64,000 nt of DNA from Lepidodermella squamata (taxonomy: Eukaryota; Gastrotricha): NCBI GenBank assembly GCA_047495785.1, contig JBLDXI010000019.1:3472001-3536000 (forward strand), read 5' to 3'. Positions 10,735 through 22,548 of the stretch are shown here, piece after piece. Under the pieces are notes generated by a model. That model was not told where the DNA came from and did not search any database. It saw only the letters and a list, made by a program, of their open reading frames with translations. The position numbers were made by a program, and so were the translations under genes. Position 1 is the first letter of the stretch. Each line of letters begins with the position of its first letter.

Positions 10735-13414
10735 TTACAACAACTCCTCGAAGCAGAAGCAGGCCACCTCGCCAGATGTTCCGAGACGGCCGAGGCGAAG
10801 AAAGCCGGACACGCCGCACAGGATGAACGGCCGCCGCGTGGAGCCATCCAGCGACGCTGATAGGCACTTCATCGGCGCGAACACGCTGCGGTAGACGCTG
10901 GACGCCGGGATCTGATCGTCATCGGGCTCGAATGAGCCTTTGTCGGTTAGAGTATAGAATTGCAGACGCGAGTGGAACGGACCATCGTCTAATCAAAAGA
11001 AATAAAAATGTGCCCAAAAATCGTAGAAAATCCATCAAATCACACGAATTTATTGACTTTTATAGGAAATCTGAGGTGAGCAATCTCTTGGGACTAATAG
11101 TAATCCCTCAATGTTGGGATCAACCTGAAGTCTCTACGTCTCTACGTCAACCTGCACTGAGTAGACGTTTCGCCGACACTTTGGGGTTTCCCTTCTTGGG
11201 ATGGGAGGGGATGGGAGCTTCCGTAAGGTATGAAATTATAAAGTTCAACATCCGCAAGAAAACGGAAAAGCTGGCGAGGAACATAACGAAATGTTCTAAG
11301 TCAGCGTCCTTTTCGCGCTTTTCTGGACTGGAAAGTATACGGAAGATTCACCAAACCCAATTGTCACTTGGAGGACACTGAATGTCAAATGGTCGATTTC
11401 GGAATCTAAAAGCCTAACCCTAGTTAGTTGGTCTCAGATGGGGAAAACCCCTATAAAAAAGCTCGAGAGATTCTAATTTAGAGTTTAGAGCATCCTTAGT
11501 CACAGAGACTCTAAATAATGCATTCAGCGTACGAAGAAGGGAGTACTAGCGGGGCTAGTACGAGGGGTATCGCATCCCCTTCCTCCAGCTTGAGAGGCCA
11601 AGGCTTGAAATCCCGAAAAAGCCAGTGGACTACCCTTTAGTCTGAAAGTTCCTGGCCGAAAATGCCCGTAAGTATCGATAATCCTACTTCCTACACTGCT
11701 AAGGCATTATTGCTCACCTGTGATGATTAAATTGCCAGCCGGGTCAAAGTGCACGCATCGCGGCCGCCTCAGGTCACTGGTCGCCTTGCTCGCCACCGTC
11801 GACACGTACTCTAGCTTCACCGTCGTATTGTGATGGTGGTGCGCCAGCGCGGCTCGGAACATATACACCGCGCTGTTCGCCTTATCGGCAACGGCCAACA
11901 GCGACGCCGCTCCCTGCGCGCCATCGATGCGTGAAAACACCGCGCATTTGTGCGGCCGTATCGACAGCAATTCGCGCTGCGACGGGCCAGACGGGGTCAA
12001 CAGGCCGTTGCATGGCACCTCAGCAACCGGTGACATCTCGTGCCCGCCAACGCTCTGCTTCTGCGGTTCAGTGGACCAGAACGTGATTGAAGCGTTACGC
12101 TTGGCTGAGTTGCAGCACAGCAGCAGGTTTTGCCGTGCGTCCACCGCGATGGCGCCGAAGCGTTCGCGCGTCTTCGACCGGCTGACAAACGTTTTCGGCT
12201 GGTGGACAACGGTGTTGCGAATTTCGCCGAGCCGGGCGTAGAAAATGCCGGCGTGGTTCGATTGCGTGAAGTAGATGCGCTCTGATACGGGGTCGAAAGC
12301 GGCGCGTTTAAGCTTCACGGCTGAGGACGCAGCTACCTGGCCATCGAGACCTATTGAGAACAAAATTCTTTTCAAAAATTCACAACTAAAATTTTAATTT
12401 TTCGAAATAATTTCAAAGTTCAGTATTATATTTTAAAAATTAAAAATTTCGATTTGAAATTTGTTCAACTTTTCCAAATATTTTTTTAACATTAAGAATT
12501 TTTAGTTTGGGACATTTGGGACATTATTAGGTAATTTTATTCCATTTTCTATTTATTTTCTCTAACATTGTACTAGTATGGAGTGTACTAGTTATTATAC
12601 CTGTCATTAAAAGGCGGCCGCTCCACGCGACGCGAGGCGTAATTGGGTCATTGACAAGTGCGACAATGTCACCACCGGCGCAAATCAACACGGTCCAGTT
12701 GCACGCGACGAAGTAGACGATTTCTTTGACGCTGGACGGCGCCCGGAACCAGCATGGCGATGGCTTATCGATTTGCCTGAGATGCCGCCAATAGTACCAT
12801 TGAAATGGCGAACTCTAAATAGGACAAAAATAATGTCGATGAATTTTGATCTCCAAACATAATGCTGTAATTTAAGGTTTTTATTTCAAGATTTCTATTA
12901 ATATAGAGTTCATAATAGAAAATAGCCAACGCTCTAGTCCCAAATACTACAGTCCAGACTTGAAATAAAAATATCTTCAAGAAAGGCAAATTTTGAATTT
13001 CAAATTTTTTCAAATTTTCTGATTAAGCTTTGGAACAAATTTCAAGTTTGAAATATCCAGTTAATTTCAAAAATATTTCAAAATTTTAAATCCTCCATTT
13101 TTTTAAAAATTTTCAACTTCTTCAAATTTTTGAATATTTTTCAATCATTTTCCAAATTTTACCTGAAGGGTGCCTGTAAGGCCGCCGAGCCCCGTCGCCC
13201 GGGCGAGGTGGGCCCGTTGCCGGCGCACCCGGGTCGGCAGGCTGCGGAAAAGTTGAGCTAGCTTGCCGCCGGCTTGCGACGACGCGACCCTGCGCTGCTG
13301 GAAATCATTCGAGTCATAACTCGAATCGTCATGAGCCGCGGCCGATAGTGCGGATCGCTCATCATCGGCGTCATCTTTCATCCGCCGTCGTGGTAACATA
13401 CGCCGGAAAGACAT
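10735..13414 (-). CDS. NHL/SMP30-like beta-propeller protein, intracellular (~430 aa)
   Basis: Exons on the minus strand: 13163-13414 (start, 84 codons), 12601-12763 (or 12776), 11718-12350 and 10735-10988 (TAA at 10735-10737). The last two junctions are in phase (..NLIIT|D|DGPF..). The first junction works if the acceptor is the weak ATAAG just before 12763; the stronger acceptor at 12776 would break frame unless a micro-exon is missing, so this join is uncertain. The N-terminus is basic and Ser/Ala-rich (MSFRRMLPRRRMKDDADDE) without a signal peptide. The body has propeller-like strands: RAAFDPVSERIYFTQ, FGAIAVDARQNLLLCC and PRCVHFDPAGNLIITD, the last being a classic NHL-repeat phrase. Exons are GC-rich while introns are AT-rich, which helps define them. 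Function unknown; E3-ligase partners or a lactonase-like role are only guesses. Confidence 0.65.
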
Positions 13415-16400
13415 TGCTTATATTAGTTTCGATTTTTCTACCAACAAATATGGAAGAAAAAATCGACGAAAGAAACCGTGGCCAAACAATCTTCGCCGTC
13501 TCACATTGATAAAATAGCCATCTATCACATAAATTAGCCATGAAAAATTGTTCAAGTTTCGATTACGAAATTAATAATATTTTTCTGGGATTTTTTCGAA
13601 ATAATTCGATGGAACCCTATTTTTAATGAAAATTAAAGAAAATGATGATGTTTTGGATTCACCCTGTAGGACTTCAAAAGGTTCAGCTTTAGGATTCCCA
13701 TTTCGAATTTAAGATCCGAAAAATTCGAGAAAATTCCTCGCCCCCTTTACGTTTTCATTAACCATTCTGTAGCCAGGCAAAAATGTGGAAAAGTGTTAAA
13801 AATAATGTAGAAATGTCCCCCTAACCAGCCGTTAAATTTGAAAAATTATTTCTATCATGGGAAACTTATCTTTGACCGATTTCAAACATGTCGTCCTTTT
13901 TCTTATATCAGGTCAAAAAAACAGGTATTCAGGTAAGTTTTCTCAGATTCGAAGCGAAGAAATGAAGTTCTAAATACTGCACTCAAATTAGGATAATCTC
14001 CTATATGCTACTTCAATATATAATTTTTTTCATTACGAGTAGTAAATTATTTTATCAACAACTATGTAGTGACTAAAAAAATTTCGCGCCAAATTAATGT
14101 TGTTAAAATATACGTAATATTTGCTGAGAAAAATAATTTACTATAAAACAGCTGAATTTTTATACGAAGAAAAAACATGATAATAATAATATTAGTTGCC
14201 TTATCTCGTAGTAAAAAGTATTATGAAGCAAAAAGGTGGATGATGAAGGCTATAAGAAAAATGTTTCACTCGAGCCGGCGAGGTCAGTGCTTTCAAATAT
14301 AATATTATATAACCCCAGCATACCGGCTGCTATATGTAAGAATGCCGCTTGTTTACCTGGCGATGCTGCTGATGGTGATGGTGGTGGAGGTGCTTGTTTA
14401 TACATCATTTATACAAGCGAGCGAGTAAAAAGCCCGGCTCATGATGCACCTAATACGGCCATCAGCAGCAGCAATATGTGTAGAGTATTTAGCTGTGCTG
14501 TGCGTGCGCGCGCTTAATGATACGCGCCACGTAGCCGCGCGAGTGACGAGTCGCTGTGTCACAAATTACTTACATCGTATGGCTAATTGAGGTCACTTGC
14601 TTATACGCATCAAAGTATCTCTAATTTATACTCATCGAAATAACCCAAATGATTAATTATTAAAATTTCGAAAAGTTAGGAAATTCAGCAAATCTGTTTT
14701 TAGGTAAAGGTAAAATTTGTGTGAGAGCTGAAATTCTTCCCGAAGGTCATTTTATAGGGATCGAATATTTGAGTCAATTCAAATTTTTTTTGTATGAAAA
14801 TTCGTCAAAGTTGGTTATAAAAATTCGTATTTGGTAGCTGCGTCCCTAGCATTGAAAAATTCATCACTTAGTAAACTCAACAGCATAGGCAATTAATTTT
14901 CCTAATTATCTTTTGAAGCTGTAGTAATTCATTTTTAATGGTGAAAATCGAAAAATCCTGAATATTAGTAAATGCGAATCCCTTTACACTTTACAAAATT
15001 TACGAGGCTGCGAGGTTCGGATCGAGCTTTAATTGAATGTTAAATTTGACAGCTCTCGAAGCGTTTTTATCGATTGACCTTCGTGGAGTTGAAATACCAG
15101 TTAAATTACGCTTTAATGCCGGAATAATACTTGGAAAGTAATGAAAAAGAAGACAAATACCTGCCAAATAAAATAATTAGGAATGAAAAATTATAAAAAA
15201 ATCTTTCAACGTTCAGGTCATTGTAATCTAAATTGGGGTTAGGGTTAGTGTTGGGTTCGGGTATATGAACGAATAGCCTAAAATGTGTCCATAAATATTC
15301 ACGAATACCGTAATTTTCAGTATAAAGGCCGCTACCCGAATAAAGGCCGCAAAGTCACCCTTAAAAACCAACTTTTGATGTCAATAAAGGCCGCACTCGT
15401 TTAATCAACGCACGGTTCAAGCGATTAGCTCTCAGCGACCTTGAGCGACCCGCTGACATCCTTTATAGACTCCAGACACCCTCTCACGTATGCTAACAGA
15501 TTAAATTCACCTTAGGTGAGTCGGAAAGTGACCAAATATCATGTGATCCCTGTTTAATGCATAGCCTGCAAGCTAAGTTTTAGGGGAAATACCATGCTGC
15601 CTATTAAAATCGAAACTTGGGAAAAATAAGGGCCGCACTCGATTAATCGCCGCAATTTTGACCCATTTCTCGAAAAACAGGAAAATTACTCGCCGCGGCC
15701 TTTATACTGAAAATTACGGTAGTTCAGTATGTACGATAGGGTCCTTACGATTTTCGAGTACAATTTCCTTTGAATAACCTTTTTAAACAGCCCTTTTCAG
15801 AATTTCTGGAATTTTCGAAAAAAATGAAAAAATCAAAGGAAAATGATTTTCGAAGCCCTAAAGTTGAAGATTGAAGAACATATTTTCTCATTGATATAAA
15901 GCGTAAAAATCAAAGGTGAAAATGGAATGTCAAAACGAGGCATATGAAACTGTTGCGGATGATGAAGTAATTTGTTGTTGTGTTGTTGTCATATAAACAG
16001 AAGCTAAGCCGTGTTGTACGGCACATAATAAGAATCATCTAATAATAATACAAAAGTTATATAAGAATGAGGCAATAATAATATAAATAACAATAATATC
16101 ATCCCGCCATGTCGTAAATGCCGACAGACGACAAACGACACTCGCAGCATCCTTTGTCGCGCTCATATTTGTGATAATGCGAGCGAGCGAGCTTATTACA
16201 GCCACGTATATTACTGCCGCGGAATATGTTTATAACAGCGAGCGCTGAAATATATGGCCCTTTCATCGCACTTCTGATAATTTAGTACACGCGAGAGGCT
16301 ATGATGTGGCAGTATGTAATAAAAGGTGGAGCGGGCCGCGACGAGATGCGCGGCCGCAAAAATGCGACATGAATGACACACCGAATTGCTTTTGTACCAC

Positions 16401-16792
16401 TGACAAGTAAATTAGGAGGTTTGACAATTTTTTACGTGATTAGAGATAAGCATAAATAAATTCAGCAAGATCTGCCAATTAATTTTGCATGCATCCTAAA
16501 TATTGTATTAATTATTGAAAAATTCGAAAAAATTACGAATATGTAATGAAATGTTAGTACTAGTATGCGTGTCGTCATTCAAGCAATTTCATAATTCATT
16601 AAAGTGAGGCTTAGCAATTAATGAATGACAACCAGCCATCTGAGCACGCACTCGGGAGAAAACAGCCGGCTGGGTGCATAATTGATGAGAAAATTATAGA
16701 AAAAATGCTGGAAAATATTAAAAAAAATAAAACTTTCCTATAGTTTTTGAAAAATTCGGGACGCAAACACGGTCATTTTTATTTCTATCTTA
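13415..16792. other. 3.4-kb AT-rich spacer between genes
   Basis: Contains the promoter side of the propeller gene on its left, a short degenerate TTAGGG-like patch (about 15231-15262), one MITE (15306-15721) and AAT-rich low-complexity sequence near 16030-16100. No credible coding region was found; the short ORFs here lack splice context and codon bias. Confidence 0.6.
15306..15721. mobile_element. MITE, 'AAAGGCCGC' family, copy A
   Basis: Begins TACCGTAATTTTCAGTATAA and ends with its reverse complement, so the first ~27 bases form perfect inverted termini. Starting and ending in TA suggests a TA target duplication. The interior repeats TAAAGGCCGCACTCG and ATTAATCGCCGC in direct and inverted orientation. 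A sister element with the same interior but altered terminal bases lies at 31151-31637. Confidence 0.85.
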
Positions 16793-17253
16793 TCAAACGC
16801 AATGCCGATCAGAAGTAACGAGGTTCGGTTTGAAATATTCGATCGATTCGTCGGGGTCTAATTTTGGCTGCATGCCAATCACGTGATATGACCCATTTTG
16901 ACATCGAGCTACCATCAAGTGAAGATTTACTGGCAGATACCATGGCAAGTTGCTCCTTGCTATTACCTGATGGGAAACATTTCGAGACATTTTTTCGAAA
17001 TATTGAAAATCGAAATTTCTACTTTGAAGGTTGATAATTCGAAGCCGTTCGACATTTCTACAGCGGTCCGAAAATCGATTATTTCAACAACATCAAGAGG
17101 TATATTTTGGCCAGATGCGACGAGTTGCCGCCGAATTTCTTCAGCAAAATCAGCTTGGCTTACTATCGAAAAACTTTGCGCGATTGATGATAGAATGCGA
17201 CTAATAAAGGCAAAAATTAAACTTTGCAATAAAATTGAAGTTGAAAATTGCAT
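16793..17253 (-). CDS. Small secreted protein of unknown family (134 aa)
   Basis: Two exons on the minus strand, 17023-17253 (77 codons) and 16793-16966, joined through a 56-nt phase-0 intron (AAA|gtagaa ... catcag|GTA). The first ~27 residues (STSILLQSLIFAFISRILSSIAQ) form a signal peptide. The mature part has only two cysteines (ARCQNG and DRHCV, the latter at the C-terminus) and a proline-bearing middle (ARSNLPWYLPVNLHLMV). A likely polyadenylation signal lies just beyond the stop (near 16780). I do not recognise the family. The opposite strand also has a 150-codon ORF, but it shows no signal peptide or splice logic. Confidence 0.5.
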
Positions 17254-17372
17254 GATGAATGGAATTCTGTTTCGACGGGTCTGTGAACGAAAACCGACGC
17301 CTTTTCACGGTCGAACGAAACACCGCGAATTACCATTCAAAAATGAATGAAACAACGTGAAAGAAGCGCAAA

Positions 17373-19058
17373 ATGCAGCATCCCAAAATACACTCCATAC
17401 TCTTATCTAGAGAAAATAATTTTATTCTGAAATGTCCGCGATTTTTCACATTTTATTTGTTTCTGGGCATTGGAACCAACGCTGGAACCCAGGGTGACCT
17501 AGCCACCTGGTTATGCAAGGACGCCCTAGCCGGCTACAACGCTTGCCTAACCGCGAATCCGTTCGATCAACTGCAGTGTGTCACCCTGCTGCAGCCGTTC
17601 AACGACTGCGTGGCGAGGCGGCGGGCGGAAACGTGCGAAGATTTGCTTAGCAACTACACGACATGCGTCCTTAGCAACCGCCTGGGTAACACCGGACCGT
17701 TCTACGTGCCACCGCGGAATTCGCTCGAGTGCTTGGGCTTCGTGCAAAGCTACAACGATTGCGTACTGTGGTCGGCCGGTAATCGAGGCACGACGACTAG
17801 GGTGGCTACAACGCCTCAACCTGCAATTCTCAGTTCAACCTCCACAATCGCTGCTGTGACAGCAGCTACAGTTTCTCTACCAACAACAGTATCTACAACA
17901 ACGCCTGATACGTCGCTGTTTTGCGGGGTTAACAAGTACCTGTTACCTGGGGCTGAACCGCCCATTCGACCAAATGGAGATCGGTCAGTGATCGCGACCG
18001 GAGAATATCCGTGGCGAGTGAGTTAACAGCTTTCATCGAATACTTGTGAAAGATAATTGGGAAAGCTTCTCCTTGAGATTCTCCGGACTTACATTTCCGA
18101 GATTCTTAGATAGATTCTCTGAGATATTGTTCAGATTAATTACATCTACAAAATTTTCCCTTAAGCTATTTTTTGAAGCGTTCGTTTTCCCCGCTTCAGC
18201 CAGACTTCTACCAATGATTATTTTTTACTAATCTTCGTCTAATGATTCATTTTTTTTCATTTCAGGTTCGACTTTTATCACTAGCGAACAGGTTGAGCTG
18301 CGATGCCGTCGTAGTCGATCGCCAGTATCTTCTTACTACGTCACTGTGTGCATTCGGCCTATTGTCAAACGGCACAAATTCATCTGTACGGTGGGCTGCT
18401 ACTAATGCGGTGGCAATATTTGACGGCTACGACGGCTCATTGAGCGATTTGGCCCGTCTCACCATGGAACTCATCGGATTAGCTTTCCATCCTGAATTTT
18501 ACAACTCAAGGGGCCAAGCGAATGGAGCGAATACTTATGCTATGGCCAAGTTGATAAGTGAGTTCGAAAAGAAAATTTTAATGGCCAAATTGAGAAATTT
18601 CTTGGGGAAAAGCTTCGTTTTTTCTTGTATTTTTACTCTGCTTCGTAGGGCCCCTGACCTTGAGCGATTGGTCAACACAGCCAGTATGCCTCCCGGCTTC
18701 CTGTGAAGCGGACGTCTGCCAACCAGCATCCGGAGCCATTTTGATCGGCTCAAGCCAGCAACGCGATATTTCATCAACAATCGGCCCGTCAACGACTTGC
18801 CAGTCAGCATTTCCGACGCTGAAAGTTCCGTCTAACTGGACATGCGTCACTGGAACCAATGCAGATCGTTGTTCGCAGAACCTCAACATTATGATGTGTC
18901 TGACTGGCTCGACGGCTGCTGGGTCGGTTCTTCGCTCTAGGCATCAACTTGGCGGTCTGGCAGCTGGGCCTTGCAGTCGACAGTTGAACGGCGTTTCAGC
19001 CTACATCCGAGTCTGCTTCTATATGGATTGGATTGTGAATGTTGTTGTGAATGGCTGA
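17373..19058 (+). CDS. Secreted CX9C-repeat / trypsin-like pseudoprotease (448 aa)
   Basis: Three exons in frame: 17373-18017, 18266-18557 and 18649-19058 (1347 nt). A hydrophobic stretch (FFTFYLFLGIGTNAG) after an unusual ~20-residue leader acts as signal peptide or anchor. Then come four exact C-x9-C motifs: CKDALAGYNAC, CVTLLQPFNDC, CEDLLSNYTTC and CLGFVQSYNDC, spaced as two pairs (10 and ~22 residues between partners). A Thr/Ser-rich linker follows, then a trypsin-fold domain (GEYPWRVRLLSL). All three catalytic positions are changed: TAAHC reads TTSLC, the Asp site reads NTYAMAKL, and no GDSGGP exists (GSTAAGS region). It is therefore an inactive serine-protease homologue. The start is the only ATG in frame; a shorter N-terminus via an unseen upstream exon is possible. 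Confidence 0.78.
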
Positions 19059-19329
19059 GAGACTCAGAAAATGAAGTCGGTGATGAATATTTTTCTAAGA
19101 GCTTATTAAAGGGGAAAAAATTATTATCGTGATTTCAGTAACAACTGAATCTCACACGTGACGCGCAAGCGGAGAAAGTGAAGTGAATAAGAAATTGCCG
19201 GTCATGAAGAACACAAGAATTACAATCGCACTGCTCGTTATAGATCACAGATAGCGAAAGCGATCACTGTGAAATGTAAATTGCAGATTTTCAAGCGAAA
19301 TTCAGTTATTGATGCAATGGATATTGTCG

Positions 19330-19991
19330 TTAAAAATCGGAAAGCCAGATGGTAGCCATCAGGACACTGAGAAGTGGTGTCGTATGAGCTGCGGAATTGC
19401 AATAGTCAGTCGAGCAGCACTTGACATCTCGCTATAGGAGAAATCGTAGAGGAGGTACTTAGTTTTGTTTAAAATGGCGATCACGCTATACTTACGCTCG
19501 CTTCGTAATCTTTGAAAACTTTGATAGCCTCCGAATACTGAGCATCCGGACAAAAGGGGCTGAACAAGTTGGAGAGAATAGCTGGGTTGCATTCTTGGGT
19601 TTTGTTGCAAGAGCGAGAAAGTGCACTTGCATCTGCTGACGGACCCATTGGTATGTCGCCTAGCATCGTCATCATATCCGAACAAGTTGTATCATTAATG
19701 CTTCGACCAATAGCTGAAGCAGTTTCTACGGCTTTATTCAAAACTTTATCGTAATTTGCTTGGGTCGTAACTTTCGCAGACTGTAAAAAGACTGGGAGCT
19801 GGAATTCATTGGTCAACAACTTGATGACTTACGTAGCAGAGCATATCTGCATCGGGACAAGTCTGTTTCGAAATTTCACTCGCTGAGCATGCGTATTTTC
19901 CGCCGCAAGAAAAGCATTGCAGAGCTGACCCGAGTTCGAACACTACCAAAGCATGAAATAAGTAAACAATGGTCAGTAAAAGTGAATTCAT
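19330..19991 (-). CDS. Ly6/uPAR-like GPI-anchored protein, copy 1 (181 aa)
   Basis: Exons 19833-19991, 19496-19780 and 19330-19431 join at phase 0 throughout (182 codons). The signal peptide (LLLTIVYLFHALVVFELGSA) is followed by LQCFSCGGKYAC, the start of a three-finger domain, and exon 3 supplies the closing motif CCSTDYCN typical of Ly6/uPAR domains (CC....CN). Between them a long insert with few cysteines (about 90 residues) interrupts the usual compact 70-90 aa fold. A hydrophobic tail (PLLSVLMATIWLSDF) fits a GPI signal. It has the same three-exon structure as the copies at 21.8-22.5 kb and 39.5-40.2 kb but is the most diverged. Ligand unknown. Confidence 0.8.
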
Positions 19992-20536
19992 AGTTTGAAC
20001 TCAAAAACCTATTCGTCTAACGTTTTGAAATTATTGAACTGAACGTTGGCGGGGGAAGAGGGTGAACATAGTTTTATTGGATCCTATAAATCAATCAAAC
20101 CGCAGCTGCTGAACTGAATAAATAAACCAAAATAAAAGATTGTTTCCGATTTATCAAGGGATATTGCTTTGCCTCATATTGATATATGACGCGAATCCAG
20201 CTTTACAGGCTTTGCATGACGAGCAAGTTGCTGTACCGGGTCCACTCCTGAGCGCCAACATTACCTAGGTTCAGTCCGGAGCCGATGGATGGACAAGATC
20301 TCATATAGATACCTATATCGCCCATATCCCAATACAACTGAAACAAATTGAGGAGAAATCGAGTCGATGGAGTCGTAACGAAGACTTTTACCCTGAGACC
20401 CTTGCGGTGATACCACTGTGCTCAGTGGCAATAGTTGTGAAGATTCGGCAATTTTGATCATTTATAGAGGACGAACACGAATGATTTCAAACATCCCCGA
20501 GGGAATCCCAAAGGAATCGATAGCGCAAGGATAACG

Positions 20537-21198
20537 CAGTGGTTCTCAAACTTTTTCGCCGATCTGCAAGAAAAGTGGCACTTCAAGGGTCTCGCGTGCC
20601 ATTTCAAGATTTTTTAGCGAATGCCATAATAATTGTTCCCTGTTCGCTCTAATCTCTGTTACAAAATTGGGAATGTGTGGTGGTTTTGTTAAGAGTGGTT
20701 TTGTTCTGTTAAGACAGTTAGTTGTTTGAATTGATTTTCTATTGGTTATCCTAATTCCAGGGTGCGATCTTGGATCCTGGAGCTGCCAGGCATGGAAAGC
20801 ATTTTTTTACCCAGATGACTAGTAATTTCAAACAAAAACGAGCGAAGCGAGAAAATGTTGAACATTGTCTGCAGAAACGCGCTCAAAAACCCCTCAAAAT
20901 TGGCGAAACAGCTGGCTACTTTCTTGTCCTGTCTAGCAGAGACGGAGGAGATAAATCTCCCCTCACCTCTTGAAGTTACACACTGCACACTGCATAATGC
21001 ATTTGTGAGCTTTAGGTAAGTGGAATTCGGACAAATTAAACGAGCAAAGCGAGGAAATTTTTAGGAATTTTTCCCAAAAATACGCCCAAACACATCTTAA
21101 AATGGGAATGTGTTACTCTTCCAACTTCTTGGGACACACGCAATCAAAACCATCCGTGTGCCACGATTGGCACGCGTGCCAGGGTTTGAGAACCACTG
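20537..21198. mobile_element. hAT-type MITE (662 bp) with 8-bp target duplication
   Basis: Left end CAGTGGTTCTCAAACTTTTT, right end GTTTGAGAACCACTG; this terminal sequence is characteristic of many hAT elements. The flanks are GGATAACG (20529-20536) and GGATAATG (21199-21206), an 8-bp target duplication with one mismatch, as hAT elements make. No transposase is encoded. It contains the second copy of the interspersed repeat also found at 6918-7164, followed by a partial third copy (about 21000-21110). Confidence 0.87.
20761..20985. repeat. Interspersed repeat copy 2 (inside the hAT MITE)
   Basis: Shares with 6918-7164 the opening GGGTGCGATCTTGGATCC, the central CGAGCGAAGCGAGAAAA and the closing purine/pyrimidine hairpin region. 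A shortened relative follows at about 21000-21110 (ACGAGCAAAGCGAGGAAAT). Either the MITE captured it or the repeat is a deletion product of this transposon family. Confidence 0.65.
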
Positions 21199-21832
21199 GG
21201 ATAATGCGATGTTCTAGTAATCGGCTGGAATTACCGCCGAAAAATTGTATACAGACAAGTTGGTTGATTTGAGACATTTTAAATTGTGTATGCTTTTTTC
21301 GGCGAGAAACGGAAATTACATGTAAGATTTGCAAGCACCTCTCCGACCAACCACGGTATGTTAGGAGTTAGGAGGTAAATTAACATACGATATTCCTTGC
21401 CGCTTGCCGCACCCATCCCGCACTCGACAACACTGTTAATGTCGCCAGTTAATTGAACACAAGAACAAAGACGTAGCTCAACTGATAACAAATACCAAAT
21501 ACCAATCTTTGATTTATCTGTACAAGGAAAAGTCGGCTATGCGCGATCAAAAATAATTTATACTTTATTAAAAATTCCCAGAGTAACTAGAAAGTTCGTT
21601 ACTGTAAAGATAGTGTTCATAAATTATGATTTCGATGATAGTGATAAGTTAGGATGAGCTAATTATCGGCGAATATTATTGAGTATTTATGCTGGCTTGC
21701 TGTATAAGGGCTGGGTGTTCCGGAATAATCATTTTTTATGTACAAAAAAACGCCTTTTGATTATAAAAATATGGCTTGAAAAAGATCTCACAGTCATTGA
21801 TTAGTGTCCGGTATAAACTGCAGCCAAAAACC

Positions 21833-22548
21833 TCAGTTGTACATCATCAAAAAAATTGCGGCGACTAGAATAAGGAAATCGGCGGAGAAAGTGATTGCTG
21901 AGCTCATCGTATTGCAGTTGTCTGTTGTGCAGCACTTCGGCAACGTCTACGAACACAAAAAAGCAGATATTGTGTAACGAAATCAATACGGGATCAATAG
22001 AAAAAACTTAGCTCAAATAAAGTGAAACATTGCACTTTTAAGCTTACGTTTGTTTCGTATTCAGTGAGATATTTGATCGCATCAGCGTAGGACGATGTCG
22101 GGCAATACGGCGATGTGGCATTGAGCACGCTGCCACCAACACACGATGACCTCGTCGCGCATGTGTAGGAGTTGCCTGTGCCTGTTGGCATGTCCATTTT
22201 CTGCATCGAATCGCTCATTGACTGCAGAAATGTTGAACACGTGGTATTCTTCAATCCATCACCTATGGATTTAGCTTTCGCTATAGCCTGGTCCATAGCA
22301 GCTTTCATTCCATTTTTATCCGGTGCCTTCCCGGCCTGCAAAAGGATAACGAATAGACAGGCAAAAGGTACCTGTTAACTACCTACCAAACAGACAACAT
22401 CGCTGCTACCAACAGAGCAAGTCACCTTGGAAGCATCCTTTTCCGCGCATATACCCGATGCCGAGGTGCACGTCAGGCATGATAGAGCTGAGCTAGGCTC
22501 AACATTAAGCGCAATCATTAACAAGAAATATGTAAAAAATCGTGACAT
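21833..22548 (-). CDS. Ly6/uPAR-like GPI-anchored protein, copy 2 (187 aa)
   Basis: Exons 22387-22548, 22048-22335 and 21833-21946, all phase 0 (188 codons). Signal peptide FFTYFLLMIALNVEPSSA, then LSCLTCTSASGIC, a ~95-residue middle exon with NTTCSTFLQSMSDSM and SPYCPTSSYADAIKYLTEYE, and a last exon with PKCCTTDNCN followed by a hydrophobic GPI-type tail ending FLMMYN. The closing CC....CN motif is diagnostic of the Ly6/uPAR family; the middle exon is not part of the usual fold. Nearly the same gene lies in opposite orientation at 39.5-40.2 kb, including ~250 bp of upstream sequence. Confidence 0.85.

Noticed and set aside
10932-11381. 149-codon plus-strand ORF
   Set aside because: Lies inside the last intron and last exon (opposite strand) of the propeller gene; no independent support.
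16898-17350. 150-codon plus-strand ORF
   Set aside because: Antisense to the two-exon small secreted gene, which has a signal peptide and a phase-consistent intron.
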